Below are positions 6,966 to 16,101 of a DNA stretch of 43,844 nt, piece after piece; position 1 is the stretch's first letter, and the number at the start of each line of letters is the position of its first letter. The position numbers and the translations under genes are program-made. A model generated the notes under the pieces. It did not search any database, had not been told where the DNA came from, and worked only from the letters and a program-made list of their open reading frames with translations. The stretch is from Candidatus Gastranaerophilales bacterium (GTDB taxonomy: Bacteria; Cyanobacteriota; Vampirovibrionia; Gastranaerophilales; Gastranaerophilaceae), in NCBI GenBank assembly GCA_947588755.1, contig CANPZB010000012.1:1-43844 (forward strand), read 5' to 3'.

Positions 6966-9065
6966 TTATTCAACCGCGTATGACTCGCCGATAGTATCTA
7001 TTGCTTCAACTTTAATATCGGTAATCAGTTCGGAATATGATATTACGACTATTGTGGGTATATGACGTTCCAAAAGCTGGTACAGCGGAAGTCTTATTCT
7101 TGGCGAACACAATATAACAGGCTGCTGCCCGCAAGCCTGATGAGCCCTCATTAGTGTTGTAGCGGTTGTTTCTATCAACTCTTGTACCTGCATAGGGTTA
7201 AGAAGAAACATTGTACCTAACTCAGTACGCTGACAGCTGTCATCAAGAGTTTTTTCCCATTCGGGAGACAGTGTAAGAGCATAAAGCACTTTGTCATCGC
7301 CGACATTGGAAAGACAAATTTGACGTCCCAAAGCGGTTCGCAGTCTTTCGGAAAGAATATCAGGCTCTTTGGAAAATCTTGCATAATCGCATAGTCTTTC
7401 GAATACAAATAATATATCTTTAATTGATACTTTTTCTCTGATAAGATTTACAAATATTTTCCTTAAATCGCTTGTGGAAATAATTGTCGGAATAAGGTCA
7501 TTAACAAGTGTCGGGTCTTGCGTTCTGACAAGTTCCATAAGTTTAAGAACATCGGTTTTTGTCATAACTTCGTCAACATGTTTTCTTACGCATTCCTGTA
7601 AATGTGTAACTATTACGTCGGTTGAATCAACTGCCGTAACCGAACGTGCGGTTTTGGCATCATCCGGAGATATCCAGTATGCCTGTGTTTGGTAAGTAGG
7701 GTCAATACCGATTATGGCATCTTGCGGAACTTCTTTTTTTACGCTATCCCATTGGTCGGCTATTACCATTAATTTGCCGGGATAAACATAACCCGTTGCA
7801 ACGGTATTTCCGCGGATAGAAATCATATATTCGTTTGCATCAAGTGCCGAAGAATCCATAATTCTTATGTTAGGAAGTATGTATCCGAGTTCATCGGTTA
7901 CTCTTTGACGCAAAGCAGCGATTTTGGCAAGTAATTGACCTTCCTGATCGGGGTCTGCAATTACCAGCAGGTTAGAACCTACCTGTAAACTCAAAACATC
8001 AACTCCGAGACGCTCATACATACGGTTCGGATTTACCAAATCCTGCATATTCTGTCTTACATTTTCCAACTGCCCGAGCTGTGATTGTACATCGGCGTTA
8101 ATTAATGTTGAAAATCCCGCAATTCCCAGTCCTAATGAGAAGAAGAAAAATGGTAAAAATGGTAATCCCGTAAATATCGGACCTGTTATTGCAAGCAGCA
8201 TTAAAAATACGGATGCCAGAAATAAAGCCTGAGGTTTACTTATTATTTGTCCCGTAACATCAATACCTAAAGAGTCAGCTGCCGATGAACGTGTCATAAA
8301 TATACCTGCCGCTATTGACATAAGCAAAGAAGGTACTTGTGAAGCAAGACCGTCACCTATTGTTAATGTTGTGTATTTACTGACGGCATCGGCTAAGGGC
8401 ATCTGGTTCATAAGACAACCGATACACAGTCCGCCGATAATGTTTATTAAAGTAATTATTATCCCTGCAATGGTGTCCCCTTTTACAAATTTCATGGCAC
8501 CATCCATGCTGCCGAATAAATTTGATTCTCTTTGCAAATCCTCACGTTTTTTTGTAGCTTCTTCAGGTGAAATTAATCCGGCATTAAAATCGGCGTCAAT
8601 AGTCATTTGTTTACCGGGCATGGCATCCAATGCAAATCTCGCCGCAACTTCGGCAATACGTTCAGCACCTTTTGTAATAACCATAAACTGAACAACTGTT
8701 ATAATAAGAAATATAACTCCTCCGACAATCATATTACCGCCGGTAACAAATGTCCCGAAAGCATGGATAACTTCGCCCGCTTCACCTTTAGCAAGTATAC
8801 ATCGGGTTGATGCGATGGATAATACAAGCCTGAACATTGTACCGATAAGGATTATTGACGGAAAAGAAGCTAATTCAAGAGTCTTTTTTACATACAAAGA
8901 TATCATCAAAAGCACAATACCAAGAGTTATGTTTAAACAAATAGAAACATTTATTACCCAGTTCGGAAGTTCGCACAACAGCAAAATAATCAGCAGTAAT
9001 ACAAATACCGCCATAAAAACTTCGCTTAAATTGTTATTTGAACTCTGTGCCTGTTCCTGTGCCAT
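6966..9065 (-). CDS. flhA: Flagellar export apparatus protein FlhA
   Basis: This is a 699-residue membrane protein of normal FlhA length. The N-terminal half has about eight hydrophobic helices and carries the family signature RFALDAMPGKQMTIDADFNA with the following GLISPEEA. The C-terminal half is the soluble domain that docks chaperone-substrate complexes and forms the nonameric ring. It could in principle be an injectisome homologue (SctV), but a full-length FliF and a FliE in the same operon favour a flagellum. Its start overlaps the fliH stop by one base (TAATG), so translation is probably coupled. It is the last gene of the operon. Confidence 0.95.
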   Translation of the reverse strand: MAQEQAQSSNNNLSEVFMAVFVLLLIILLLCELPNWVINVSICLNITLGIVLLMISLYVKKTLELASFPSIILIGTMFRLVLSIASTRCILAKGEAGEVIHAFGTFVTGGNMIVGGVIFLIITVVQFMVITKGAERIAEVAARFALDAMPGKQMTIDADFNAGLISPEEATKKREDLQRESNLFGSMDGAMKFVKGDTIAGIIITLINIIGGLCIGCLMNQMPLADAVSKYTTLTIGDGLASQVPSLLMSIAAGIFMTRSSAADSLGIDVTGQIISKPQALFLASVFLMLLAITGPIFTGLPFLPFFFFSLGLGIAGFSTLINADVQSQLGQLENVRQNMQDLVNPNRMYERLGVDVLSLQVGSNLLVIADPDQEGQLLAKIAALRQRVTDELGYILPNIRIMDSSALDANEYMISIRGNTVATGYVYPGKLMVIADQWDSVKKEVPQDAIIGIDPTYQTQAYWISPDDAKTARSVTAVDSTDVIVTHLQECVRKHVDEVMTKTDVLKLMELVRTQDPTLVNDLIPTIISTSDLRKIFVNLIREKVSIKDILFVFERLCDYARFSKEPDILSERLRTALGRQICLSNVGDDKVLYALTLSPEWEKTLDDSCQRTELGTMFLLNPMQVQELIETTATTLMRAHQACGQQPVILCSPRIRLPLYQLLERHIPTIVVISYSELITDIKVEAIDTIGESYAVE

Positions 9066-9769
9066 TAAATTTCCTTTAACGCTTCTTTAATTATTGCAAG
9101 TTGTGCTTCAACGGTTGCATCGGTAACACCGTTTGACGTTGTCATCAGACAGCCGCCTTCCGATATTGATTCATCGGGAATTATTGTTACTTTTGCATCA
9201 AGCCCCGTAAGGCTTATTACTTCAGGTATTTCCTGCTTTACAAGTGCAGCCTGAGAAGGATTTACTCTCAGCATAATTTTTGTTTCTTCTTTTGATAATT
9301 CTTTAAGAATTTCACTGATGTTATCCATAATTAAATTCGGATTTTGGGTTATTTCTTTCTTAATTATTTTTCTTGCAATTTCAACGCTTATTTCAAGTAT
9401 GTCTCCCGAAATATAATCGAAAACTTCCTGTTTCGCGGTCAAAAATGATTTAACGGCGGATTTTATCTGTTCAATATCTTCTTTAAGGTCTTTTAATCCG
9501 TCCTGATAACCTTCTTTTGCGGCAGCTTCTTTTATTGCAAGAGCTTCTTCTCTGGCACGCGATATAAGATTACGGTCTTCAGTTCTTCTGTAACCCCGCC
9601 TTCTGTCTCCCTTACGTCTTTCCTGCCGCTGAGTAAAATCAATATTATCCAAATCAAACAAGTCTATTTTGTCAACATCGACTTCGGTTGTCTTTATATC
9701 AACTTTATCCCCGACAATCTGCTCATTTGAAGTTTCCCCGTTTTTTTGAAATTTCTTTTTGATAATCAT
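9065..9769 (-). CDS. fliH: FliH-like flagellar export regulator
   Basis: This 234-residue protein has a basic, charged N-terminal segment (RQERRKGDRRRGYRR), a long helix with an Ala/Glu-rich stretch and GYQDGL, and a C-terminal domain typical of FliH/SctL. That domain shows EISVEIARKIIKKEI, the VNP strand in RVNPSQAALV, and the DESISEGGCLMTT ending. FliH dimers bind the export ATPase FliI and tether it to the C-ring. The gene lies between a FliG-like gene and flhA; the expected fliI does not follow. The function is inferred from domain shape plus operon position. Confidence 0.82.
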   Translation of the reverse strand: MIIKKKFQKNGETSNEQIVGDKVDIKTTEVDVDKIDLFDLDNIDFTQRQERRKGDRRRGYRRTEDRNLISRAREEALAIKEAAAKEGYQDGLKDLKEDIEQIKSAVKSFLTAKQEVFDYISGDILEISVEIARKIIKKEITQNPNLIMDNISEILKELSKEETKIMLRVNPSQAALVKQEIPEVISLTGLDAKVTIIPDESISEGGCLMTTSNGVTDATVEAQLAIIKEALKEI

Positions 9770-9780
9770 GATTAATTATA

Positions 9781-10812
9781 TTATATACTATCTTCAAGGT
9801 GTGTGGCAATAATGTTAGCAACTCTGGGTGCCATTTCGTAATAATCACCGTCCAATGCGTTAAATACCAAGCGTTTTACGTTTTGACGTTCAAGTTTCAA
9901 CATTTGTTCAAGTTGCGGTCTTTCTACATATTGTGCAACATTTTGAATTCTGTTAACTATTTTTGCAGTGCTGATATTACCTGATGGTGAAGGAATATTG
10001 GTTTTGATTTCCTGAAGGCATTGCATTGCCGCATAAGGGTCAACTTTTGAATTCAAATCAGGTATTCCCATAAATTTTATTACGCTTGAAGCATCATCGG
10101 GATTAAACCTGTCAAGTATGGTTTGTACTTTATCCTGCTTCATTTTTTGGAATAAAAGTGCTAATGTCGCAAGCTTCAAAACTTTTGCGTTTTCTCCCGA
10201 AGGCATTTTGGCAAGTTGTGCCGGTGTGTTTTGAGCGGGTATATCTGACGGCGTTTCCGGATATGTAACATCAGACTCCGCAGTCTGCTGTTGAGAATTC
10301 TCCGCATTGGCTTGTTCCTGCTGCTGAACCATTGCATCTATGTTAGACTGGCTCATAGCCTGTTCCATAAGCCCTTCATCTATAAGGTTATTTTGTCTTA
10401 GTTCACCTATGCAATCTATATATGTTTTTTTAACGTGATGTTCTATCAGCTGAAGCATTTGGTCTTGGGGCAGCGACTGTTTAAAACTGTTTTTTGCTAT
10501 CTCGAAAATTGTCCCCGCAATTTTTTGCATTATGGGGTCCCAATATTGCTGCGGAATTTCGGAACGAATTAAATCAACAGATTTGTGAAAAGACCACTCG
10601 GCAATAATTTGAGTTGTCATCATAGCCTGATCAAGATTAAAACCCAATTCCTTATCATCGTTGAGTGCCTGCCCGGCTATAAGTGAAAAATTTAACAAAG
10701 TATTTGCTACATAATTGCGTTGATTATCGTTAAAATCTTTCGGAATAAGTTCCTGTGCCTGTTGGGCAAGATTTTGTGCAAATCCTTGATAATCAAATCC
10801 TTCTATAGCCAT
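9781..10812 (-). CDS. fliG: Divergent FliG-like motor switch protein
   Basis: This 343-residue helical protein occupies the fliG position between fliF and fliH. The N-terminal 150 residues are helical but unfamiliar. A Gln/Pro-rich linker follows (about 165-200), and then a region resembling FliG middle and C-terminal armadillo helices (KVLKLATLALLFQKMKQDKV, DRFNPDDASSVIKFMG). I do not see the EHPQ motif usual in FliG. If it is FliG, it would couple the MS ring to torque generation and rotational switching. The assignment rests mostly on position; an unrelated flagellar adaptor remains possible. Confidence 0.55.
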   Translation of the reverse strand: MAIEGFDYQGFAQNLAQQAQELIPKDFNDNQRNYVANTLLNFSLIAGQALNDDKELGFNLDQAMMTTQIIAEWSFHKSVDLIRSEIPQQYWDPIMQKIAGTIFEIAKNSFKQSLPQDQMLQLIEHHVKKTYIDCIGELRQNNLIDEGLMEQAMSQSNIDAMVQQQEQANAENSQQQTAESDVTYPETPSDIPAQNTPAQLAKMPSGENAKVLKLATLALLFQKMKQDKVQTILDRFNPDDASSVIKFMGIPDLNSKVDPYAAMQCLQEIKTNIPSPSGNISTAKIVNRIQNVAQYVERPQLEQMLKLERQNVKRLVFNALDGDYYEMAPRVANIIATHLEDSI

Positions 10813-10821
10813 TTTTTATTT

Positions 10822-12492
10822 TTATCCTTGTTCTATCCAACTTTTAATTTTTTCGGCAGTTTCATCTTCGTCGGCATCGGAAAATTCTGCCGAAAGGTTT
10901 GATAAAGTATCTGCAAGTTTGTCAGGACTTTGTTGAGGAATAAATTCTCTTTGTTGTTGTTCAAGAAGTCCCTGAGCCAGTTCGGACTGTCTTTCGGTCA
11001 GTTGTGCCGCTCTGCTGTTAATTTCTGCAAGCTGCTGTTCTTGTTGTGCCGATTTTTGTCTCAGCATTTCAACTTCTCTGAGGCTTTCTTCTCTTGCTCT
11101 GCCTACTTTATCGGAAACTGCTTTAAATACTATGAGTAATCCTATTGCACTTACGGCAATCGCAAGCCACCATGGGTTCCCTGTTTCATCGGGCTTAGGA
11201 AGGTTTGAAGGCTTATCTGACATTAAGTACGGGTCATTCGGGTCAGAAAATGCTATTGATACATTTTCAGCCGTAACCTTAGGACTTGCGGCATGTGCGA
11301 TTAGTTCTTTAAGTTCTTCCAATGTTGTATTTTCGGGAAGTGCATTTTTATCAAGCGTTACCGCAACGGAAATTTCTTCAACGACTCCCGGTTTAATGTA
11401 TTCGTTAGTTTGAGTTTTTGTTACACCGTATTGTACTTCTTTTGCTTCACGTGAATAATTTCTGTTTTGTGAAGAATCGGATGCACCTGAAGTAAGTCCG
11501 TTTGGCAGATAAACACTTACGGCATTAACACCTTTATTGGAATCTGATGTTCTGTCGCCCAAACCTTCCGTAAATGTTTGTTCATTAACCGCGGTTCTTC
11601 TTTCGGGGTCGTAATCAATGGTAAATTTTTCAACAGGTGCCTGACGTAAGAATGTGCTTACAGTTACTACATAGTTGCCTTTTCCGATAAGTCTGTCAAG
11701 CTGTTGTTGAACTTTGCCCGTCATGTATTTATCATTTTCTTCAATTTTTTGAAGCATTTCATCTTCCGCATCCATTATGCTGTGGTATGTATTTCCGTTT
11801 GTATCGGTAATGGCAATGTTTTCGGCTGTCAAACCCGTAACACTGCCGAGTAAAAGGTTTGTTATCGCCTTAACTTTAAGCTGATCAAGCTTTGCATCCG
11901 ACGGAATTGTTACCTGTACGGTTGCAGTTACAGGCTTTTGCATTGATGTAAACATTGATTGTTCCGGTATGGAAATGAAAACAGATGCATTTTCAATAGG
12001 TTTTATTCTTCTTATCAGTCTTGAAAGTTCACCGTTTATTGCACGTGCAAGTCTGATTTTTTTATCTTCTTTTGTCGATGTAAAGTCGCCTTTATCAAAA
12101 ATTTCAAGACCGGTATTTTGATCCATCAAACCGCTTTGAACTATTTGTATTAAAGCTTCATCACGCTGAGCGGTCGTACATTTTTTCCGCCCTGTTGTAC
12201 AATCGCCCTTTTTTAAATATAAAATGGATTTTGTACCGTCTATTTTACGGCTTACGGCAATGTCATGTTTCGCAAGCAATGCTTGAATTTCAATCGCTTT
12301 ACCCATATTGTCCGTTGTAATTAAATCTATATCTTCTTTAATGGGTTCATCGGTAACTGTTACACCGCCTTTGTTTGCGTTATGCGAATTTGAAATAATA
12401 CCCGCGGTTATGAACAAACCGAGCAGTATAAATAAACCGCCTGCTATACCGTATAATAATGCTTTGTTTTCCAGTAATTTTTGAAAATCCAT
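10822..12492 (-). CDS. fliF: Flagellar MS-ring protein FliF
   Basis: This 556-residue protein has the FliF layout: a membrane helix at about 14-34, ring-building motifs in the periplasmic region (RLARAINGELSRLIRRI, followed by SIPEQSMF), a disordered hinge, a second membrane helix at about 440-460 (WWLAIAVSAIGLLIVF), and a cytoplasmic coiled tail. The tail ends in an acidic stretch (DADEDETAEKIKSWIEQG) that fits the FliG-binding tail. Two Cys lie in a short loop near residue 80 (CTTGRKKC), which is unusual. Only 9 bp separate it from the fliG-like gene. The length rules out the shorter injectisome SctJ. Confidence 0.92.
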   Translation of the reverse strand: MDFQKLLENKALLYGIAGGLFILLGLFITAGIISNSHNANKGGVTVTDEPIKEDIDLITTDNMGKAIEIQALLAKHDIAVSRKIDGTKSILYLKKGDCTTGRKKCTTAQRDEALIQIVQSGLMDQNTGLEIFDKGDFTSTKEDKKIRLARAINGELSRLIRRIKPIENASVFISIPEQSMFTSMQKPVTATVQVTIPSDAKLDQLKVKAITNLLLGSVTGLTAENIAITDTNGNTYHSIMDAEDEMLQKIEENDKYMTGKVQQQLDRLIGKGNYVVTVSTFLRQAPVEKFTIDYDPERRTAVNEQTFTEGLGDRTSDSNKGVNAVSVYLPNGLTSGASDSSQNRNYSREAKEVQYGVTKTQTNEYIKPGVVEEISVAVTLDKNALPENTTLEELKELIAHAASPKVTAENVSIAFSDPNDPYLMSDKPSNLPKPDETGNPWWLAIAVSAIGLLIVFKAVSDKVGRAREESLREVEMLRQKSAQQEQQLAEINSRAAQLTERQSELAQGLLEQQQREFIPQQSPDKLADTLSNLSAEFSDADEDETAEKIKSWIEQG

Positions 12493-12534
12493 TTTTCACC
12501 GAGTCTGTTTTGTTTTACCTGCTACATTTGTAAA

Positions 12535-12873
12535 CTAAACCTGAATTTGCATTATTCTGTCGTATGCCTGAATAATTTTACCCGTTAATTGAGTTGCGAC
12601 ATTAATACTTATTTCGGATTTAGCCATGGCTGTCATTACGTCGTGAATATCAACATTCTGACTGCCTGACATTACGTCTTTTAAAAGGTTGTCAGGAGCG
12701 TTAAGTTCTGTGTTTAAATTCTCTGCAAGACCGGATATAACCTGCTTGAAATCAGGTGATGCGGTAGTTTCAACTCTGCTCATTCTCCCCGCAGGCATTG
12801 CAAATTCAATACCGGTGTCAAGTTTTGTGTGCTGTATTCTTCCTGCAAGGTCATATTGAGGATAAAAACTCAT
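12535..12873 (-). CDS. fliE: Flagellar hook-basal body protein FliE
   Basis: This 112-residue protein starts at ATG 12871-12873, chosen because AAAGGCAGGA lies just upstream; an in-frame ATG at 12909 lacks such a site. The C-terminal half matches FliE: VDIHDVMTAMAKSEISINV and the ending KIIQAYDRIMQIQV. FliE joins the MS ring to the proximal rod and is itself exported. It is the first visible gene of the fliE-fliF-fliG-fliH-flhA operon; the flgB-flgC pair that often precedes fliE is not here. Confidence 0.9.
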   Translation of the reverse strand: MSFYPQYDLAGRIQHTKLDTGIEFAMPAGRMSRVETTASPDFKQVISGLAENLNTELNAPDNLLKDVMSGSQNVDIHDVMTAMAKSEISINVATQLTGKIIQAYDRIMQIQV

Positions 12874-13007
12874 ACTTTTTCCTGCCTTTCTGTTTATATA
12901 ATATATCATTTTTCTTAAATTTACGTGTTTTTTTTATAAAAATCATACAATTTCCGTAGAAAAACTTGTAAATTTAATTCATACAAATTACGTTTGCATG
13001 AGTTTAA

Positions 13008-13027
13008 TGATTTTTAATTAAAAATCA
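13008..13027. promoter_or_regulatory. 20-bp perfect palindrome between divergent operons
   Basis: TGATTTTTAATTAAAAATCA is fully self-complementary. It lies in the 196-bp AT-rich gap between fliE (minus) and the MATE transporter gene (plus), about 29 bp before a TATAAT at 13056-13061 that probably serves the transporter. It could be a dimeric regulator site. AT-richness makes chance palindromes easier, so this is only a candidate. Confidence 0.4.
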
Positions 13028-13069
13028 ATATATTTATTATTATTTTGTTTTAAGATATAATTTTGTGGG

Positions 13070-14395
13070 ATGATTAAAACCTGTACAAATTATTGTAAAG
13101 AATTATTGAACATTGCCCTGCCTATAATTATGGGAAATTTGGGCTTTATACTCATTGGTGCGGGAGATGTATTAATTGCCGGCAGACATTCAACCGATAC
13201 TCTTGCCGCAATTTCGATAGCAACAGCTATACTAAATGTAATTTTTATATTCGGAATAGGGCTGTTGGGCAGTGTTACTCCGATATTATCAAATATGAGG
13301 GGTGCAAAACAGCCCGCAAAAAAATATTTTTACCCCACTGTCAGATTTGCAATATTACTCGCTTTAATAACTTCCGTTGTAGTTTATGCCTGCATTCCGC
13401 TGATTGATTTTATGAATTTTGAAACAAAACTTATTTATCCGATAAAAGAATATATGTTTATATCAGCCTTTGCAACCGTCGGAATGTACCTTAATGCCGC
13501 ACTAAAAGAATATTTACAAGCTTTTGAAATCGTTATTTTCCCGAATTTGGTGACAGTATTTTGTGTATTTTTGAACATTATTTTAAATATAATTCTTGTT
13601 TTCGGATTTGGACCTATAGCTTCAATGGGGGTTATCGGGCTTGCGATTGCAAGTTTGATAGTAAGGTGGGTTATGGGTTTATCCCTGTATATTTATTGCA
13701 TTATAAAAATGAATGTTAAAAATTTCGGTGATATGAGTTATTACAGAAAGATAATTAAAATCGGGCTGCCGATATCGTTAGCGGTAATGATTGAATTCAT
13801 TGCGTTTAACAGTATTGCCGTAATTATGGGCAGAGTTTCCGGTATTTATGCCGCGGCACAAAATATGGTTTGTACGCTGACTTCCGTATCTTTTATGGTT
13901 CCGCTGGCTCTTTCAAATGCCATAGCCGTAAAAGTAGGTTATGCCAACGGCTCAAAAAATATATATGATTTGAAAAAATATGCTTTTTGGGGAATTTTTA
14001 TGTCTGTCGGATTTATGATGTGCAGTTCAATCGTATTTGCTTCCGTTCCTGCATTTTTGGCAGGGTTATTTACCAAAGATATTTCGCTTATTAAAATTTC
14101 AGTTCCGTTAATTTATATGCTGTCTATGTTTCAGGTATTTGACGGATTACAGGTTTCTCTTTCGGGGGTTTTTAAAGGGATTAAAAAAACACGTATCGTT
14201 ATGGCGGCAAATTTTATTGCATACTGGATTATTTCCATGCCTTTAGGGTACATTTTGGCTTTTAATTACAATATGAAACTTACGGGTTTTTGGATAGGAC
14301 TTGTTTTGGCGGCTGTTATTTTATGCTCTTTAATGGGTATATTTCTGATTATAACCCTTAAAAAACCTGAATATTCTTATTGTAAAACTAATTAA
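13070..14395 (+). CDS. MATE-family multidrug/metabolite efflux transporter
   Basis: This 441-residue membrane protein has about twelve hydrophobic helices in two related halves. The opening LLNIALPIIMGNLGFILIGA and the repeat beginning IKIGLPISLAVMIEF in the second half are typical of MATE transporters, which export cationic drugs or metabolites in exchange for Na+ or H+. The substrate and ion cannot be read from the sequence. A TATAAT (13056-13061) lies 9 bp before the start. That leaves almost no leader and no clear ribosome site, so the mRNA may be leaderless or start a little further upstream. Confidence 0.9.
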   Translation: MIKTCTNYCKELLNIALPIIMGNLGFILIGAGDVLIAGRHSTDTLAAISIATAILNVIFIFGIGLLGSVTPILSNMRGAKQPAKKYFYPTVRFAILLALITSVVVYACIPLIDFMNFETKLIYPIKEYMFISAFATVGMYLNAALKEYLQAFEIVIFPNLVTVFCVFLNIILNIILVFGFGPIASMGVIGLAIASLIVRWVMGLSLYIYCIIKMNVKNFGDMSYYRKIIKIGLPISLAVMIEFIAFNSIAVIMGRVSGIYAAAQNMVCTLTSVSFMVPLALSNAIAVKVGYANGSKNIYDLKKYAFWGIFMSVGFMMCSSIVFASVPAFLAGLFTKDISLIKISVPLIYMLSMFQVFDGLQVSLSGVFKGIKKTRIVMAANFIAYWIISMPLGYILAFNYNMKLTGFWIGLVLAAVILCSLMGIFLIITLKKPEYSYCKTN

Positions 14396-14457
14396 CTTTA
14401 CAATATGGCAATATTTTCGTTTTTGCTGTATAATTTATATATATAGGAGAAGATTTT

Positions 14458-14925
14458 ATGCAGAGAGAAGAAAGAACTTTTATTGCAGTAAAACCTGACG
14501 GAGTTAAACGCGGGTTGGTGGGTGAAATTATCAAAAGATTTGAGAATAAGGGCTATAAACTTATTGCTTTAAAGATGATTGACGTTACTCCCGAAATGGC
14601 TGAAAAACATTACGGTGAACACAAGGGCAAGCCTTTTTATGACCGTTTGATAAGATATATCCAAAGCGGGCCGATAGTTGCAATGGTTTGGAAAGGCTTT
14701 GATGCAATAGCAGGTTCAAGACAGCTGATGGGTTCAACAAAACCGCTTGAGGCTCAAGTCGGAACAATAAGAGCGGATTATGCGTTGATTAAAGAATACA
14801 ATGTTGTTCATGGCTCGGATTCCGTTGAAAGTGCCGAACGTGAAATCGCAATATATTTTAAAGAAGATGAAATATGCGATGAATACGAAAATATGGCAGA
14901 AATCGTAATTGACGATTTGGAATAG
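14458..14925 (+). CDS. ndk: Nucleoside diphosphate kinase
   Basis: This 155-residue protein transfers the gamma phosphate between nucleoside triphosphates and diphosphates through a phospho-histidine. The catalytic His118 sits in the family motif NVVHGSDS, and the N-terminus TFIAVKPDGVKRGLVGEII is standard. It is slightly longer than the usual 140-150 residues because of an acidic C-terminal tail. AGGAGA precedes the start, and a TATAAT box lies upstream near 14430. It is followed after 18 bp by tgt, probably in one transcript. Confidence 0.96.
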   Translation: MQREERTFIAVKPDGVKRGLVGEIIKRFENKGYKLIALKMIDVTPEMAEKHYGEHKGKPFYDRLIRYIQSGPIVAMVWKGFDAIAGSRQLMGSTKPLEAQVGTIRADYALIKEYNVVHGSDSVESAEREIAIYFKEDEICDEYENMAEIVIDDLE

Positions 14926-14943
14926 ATTTGGAAAGCAAACAGT

Positions 14944-16101
14944 ATGAGCCAGAACTCATGTAAATCCGTCAATAATAATACTTGCACCTCAAACGCATAT
15001 TTTAAATATGAACTTGTACATGAGTGTTCTCAAACAGGTGCAAGGGCGGGGATTTTGACTACTCCGCACGGAATTATTGAAACTCCGGTGTTTATGCCGG
15101 TAGGGACTAATTCCGCCGTTAAAACACTTACGTGTGACCAAATAGAGGATACGGGAGCAAGTATAATTCTTGCAAATTCCTATCATTTGTACCTTAGGGC
15201 AGGAACAAAATTGATTAAACAATTCGGCGGTATTCATGAATGGATGAATTGGCATAAACCTGTCTTGACTGATTCGGGCGGTTTTCAGGTGTTTTCTCTG
15301 GGGCATTTGAATAAAATAAGTGAGGACGGAGTTGAATTTCGTGACCCTAAAGACGGAAAAAAACATTTTATAAGCCCAGAGATATCAATGGAAATTCAGC
15401 AGGACATAGGGGCTGATATTATCATGGCGTTTGATGAGTGTGCTCCTTATCCTTGTGATTACGACACGGCAAAAAAGGCTATGGAAAGGACACATCGCTG
15501 GCTGGAAAGATGTTTTGCCGCCAAAACAAATCCGCGTCAGGCACTATTCCCGATAGTTCAGGGGGCATTTTATGATGATTTGAGAAAAGAAAGTGCTTCG
15601 GTTATTTCGTCTTATGATGCCGCAGGATACGCTATAGGCGGTGTAAGTGTCGGTGAACCGCAGGATATTAAAAATCATTTTGTGGAATTAACCGCACCTT
15701 TGCTGCCGAAATATAAACCGCGTTACCTTATGGGGGTCGGTACTCCAGAAGATTTATTGGACGGTATTAAACGCGGAATAGATATGTTTGATTGCGTTTT
15801 GCCTACAAGAAATGCAAGACATGGTTCATTTTTTACTTATGAAGGTAAAAATAACATTAAAAAACAATTATTTTATGATGACAAAAGCCCGCTTGTTGAA
15901 GGGTGCAACTGTTATGCCTGCAAAAATCATTCAAGGGCTTATATTAGGCATTTATGGCGATGCGGTGAAAGTACTGCCGCTACACTGTTGTCCGTTCATA
16001 ACATTAAATTCCTTATTGATTTCGCCAAAATGGCAAGACAGGCTGTTTTAAATGACTCTTTCGGCGACTTTTACAACGAGTATTACAAGAAATTAGTCTG
16101 A
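14944..16101 (+). CDS. tgt: tRNA-guanine transglycosylase (queuine tRNA-ribosyltransferase)
   Basis: This 385-residue enzyme exchanges guanine 34 for a queuine precursor in tRNAs with GUN anticodons. It shows TDSGGFQVFSLG (Asp110), the substrate-binding loop GGVSVGEP, MGVGTPEDLLDGI, DCVLPTRNARHG and the zinc site CNCYACKNHSRAYIRHL. The N-terminus is about 20 residues longer than usual; the region before YFKYEL may be untranslated if a later start is used, though no better ATG is seen. Its stop overlaps the convergent gene 16093-16902 by 9 bp. Confidence 0.96.
   Translation: MSQNSCKSVNNNTCTSNAYFKYELVHECSQTGARAGILTTPHGIIETPVFMPVGTNSAVKTLTCDQIEDTGASIILANSYHLYLRAGTKLIKQFGGIHEWMNWHKPVLTDSGGFQVFSLGHLNKISEDGVEFRDPKDGKKHFISPEISMEIQQDIGADIIMAFDECAPYPCDYDTAKKAMERTHRWLERCFAAKTNPRQALFPIVQGAFYDDLRKESASVISSYDAAGYAIGGVSVGEPQDIKNHFVELTAPLLPKYKPRYLMGVGTPEDLLDGIKRGIDMFDCVLPTRNARHGSFFTYEGKNNIKKQLFYDDKSPLVEGCNCYACKNHSRAYIRHLWRCGESTAATLLSVHNIKFLIDFAKMARQAVLNDSFGDFYNEYYKKLV

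Noticed and set aside
6966-12873. Type III secretion injectisome instead of a flagellum
   Set aside because: FliF is full length (556 residues) with two membrane helices, FliE is present and a FliA-type sigma factor lies in the window.
12535-12909. Longer FliE from ATG 12909
   Set aside because: It has no ribosome site and overlaps the AT-rich -10-like region, whereas the ATG at 12873 is preceded by AAAGGCAGGA.
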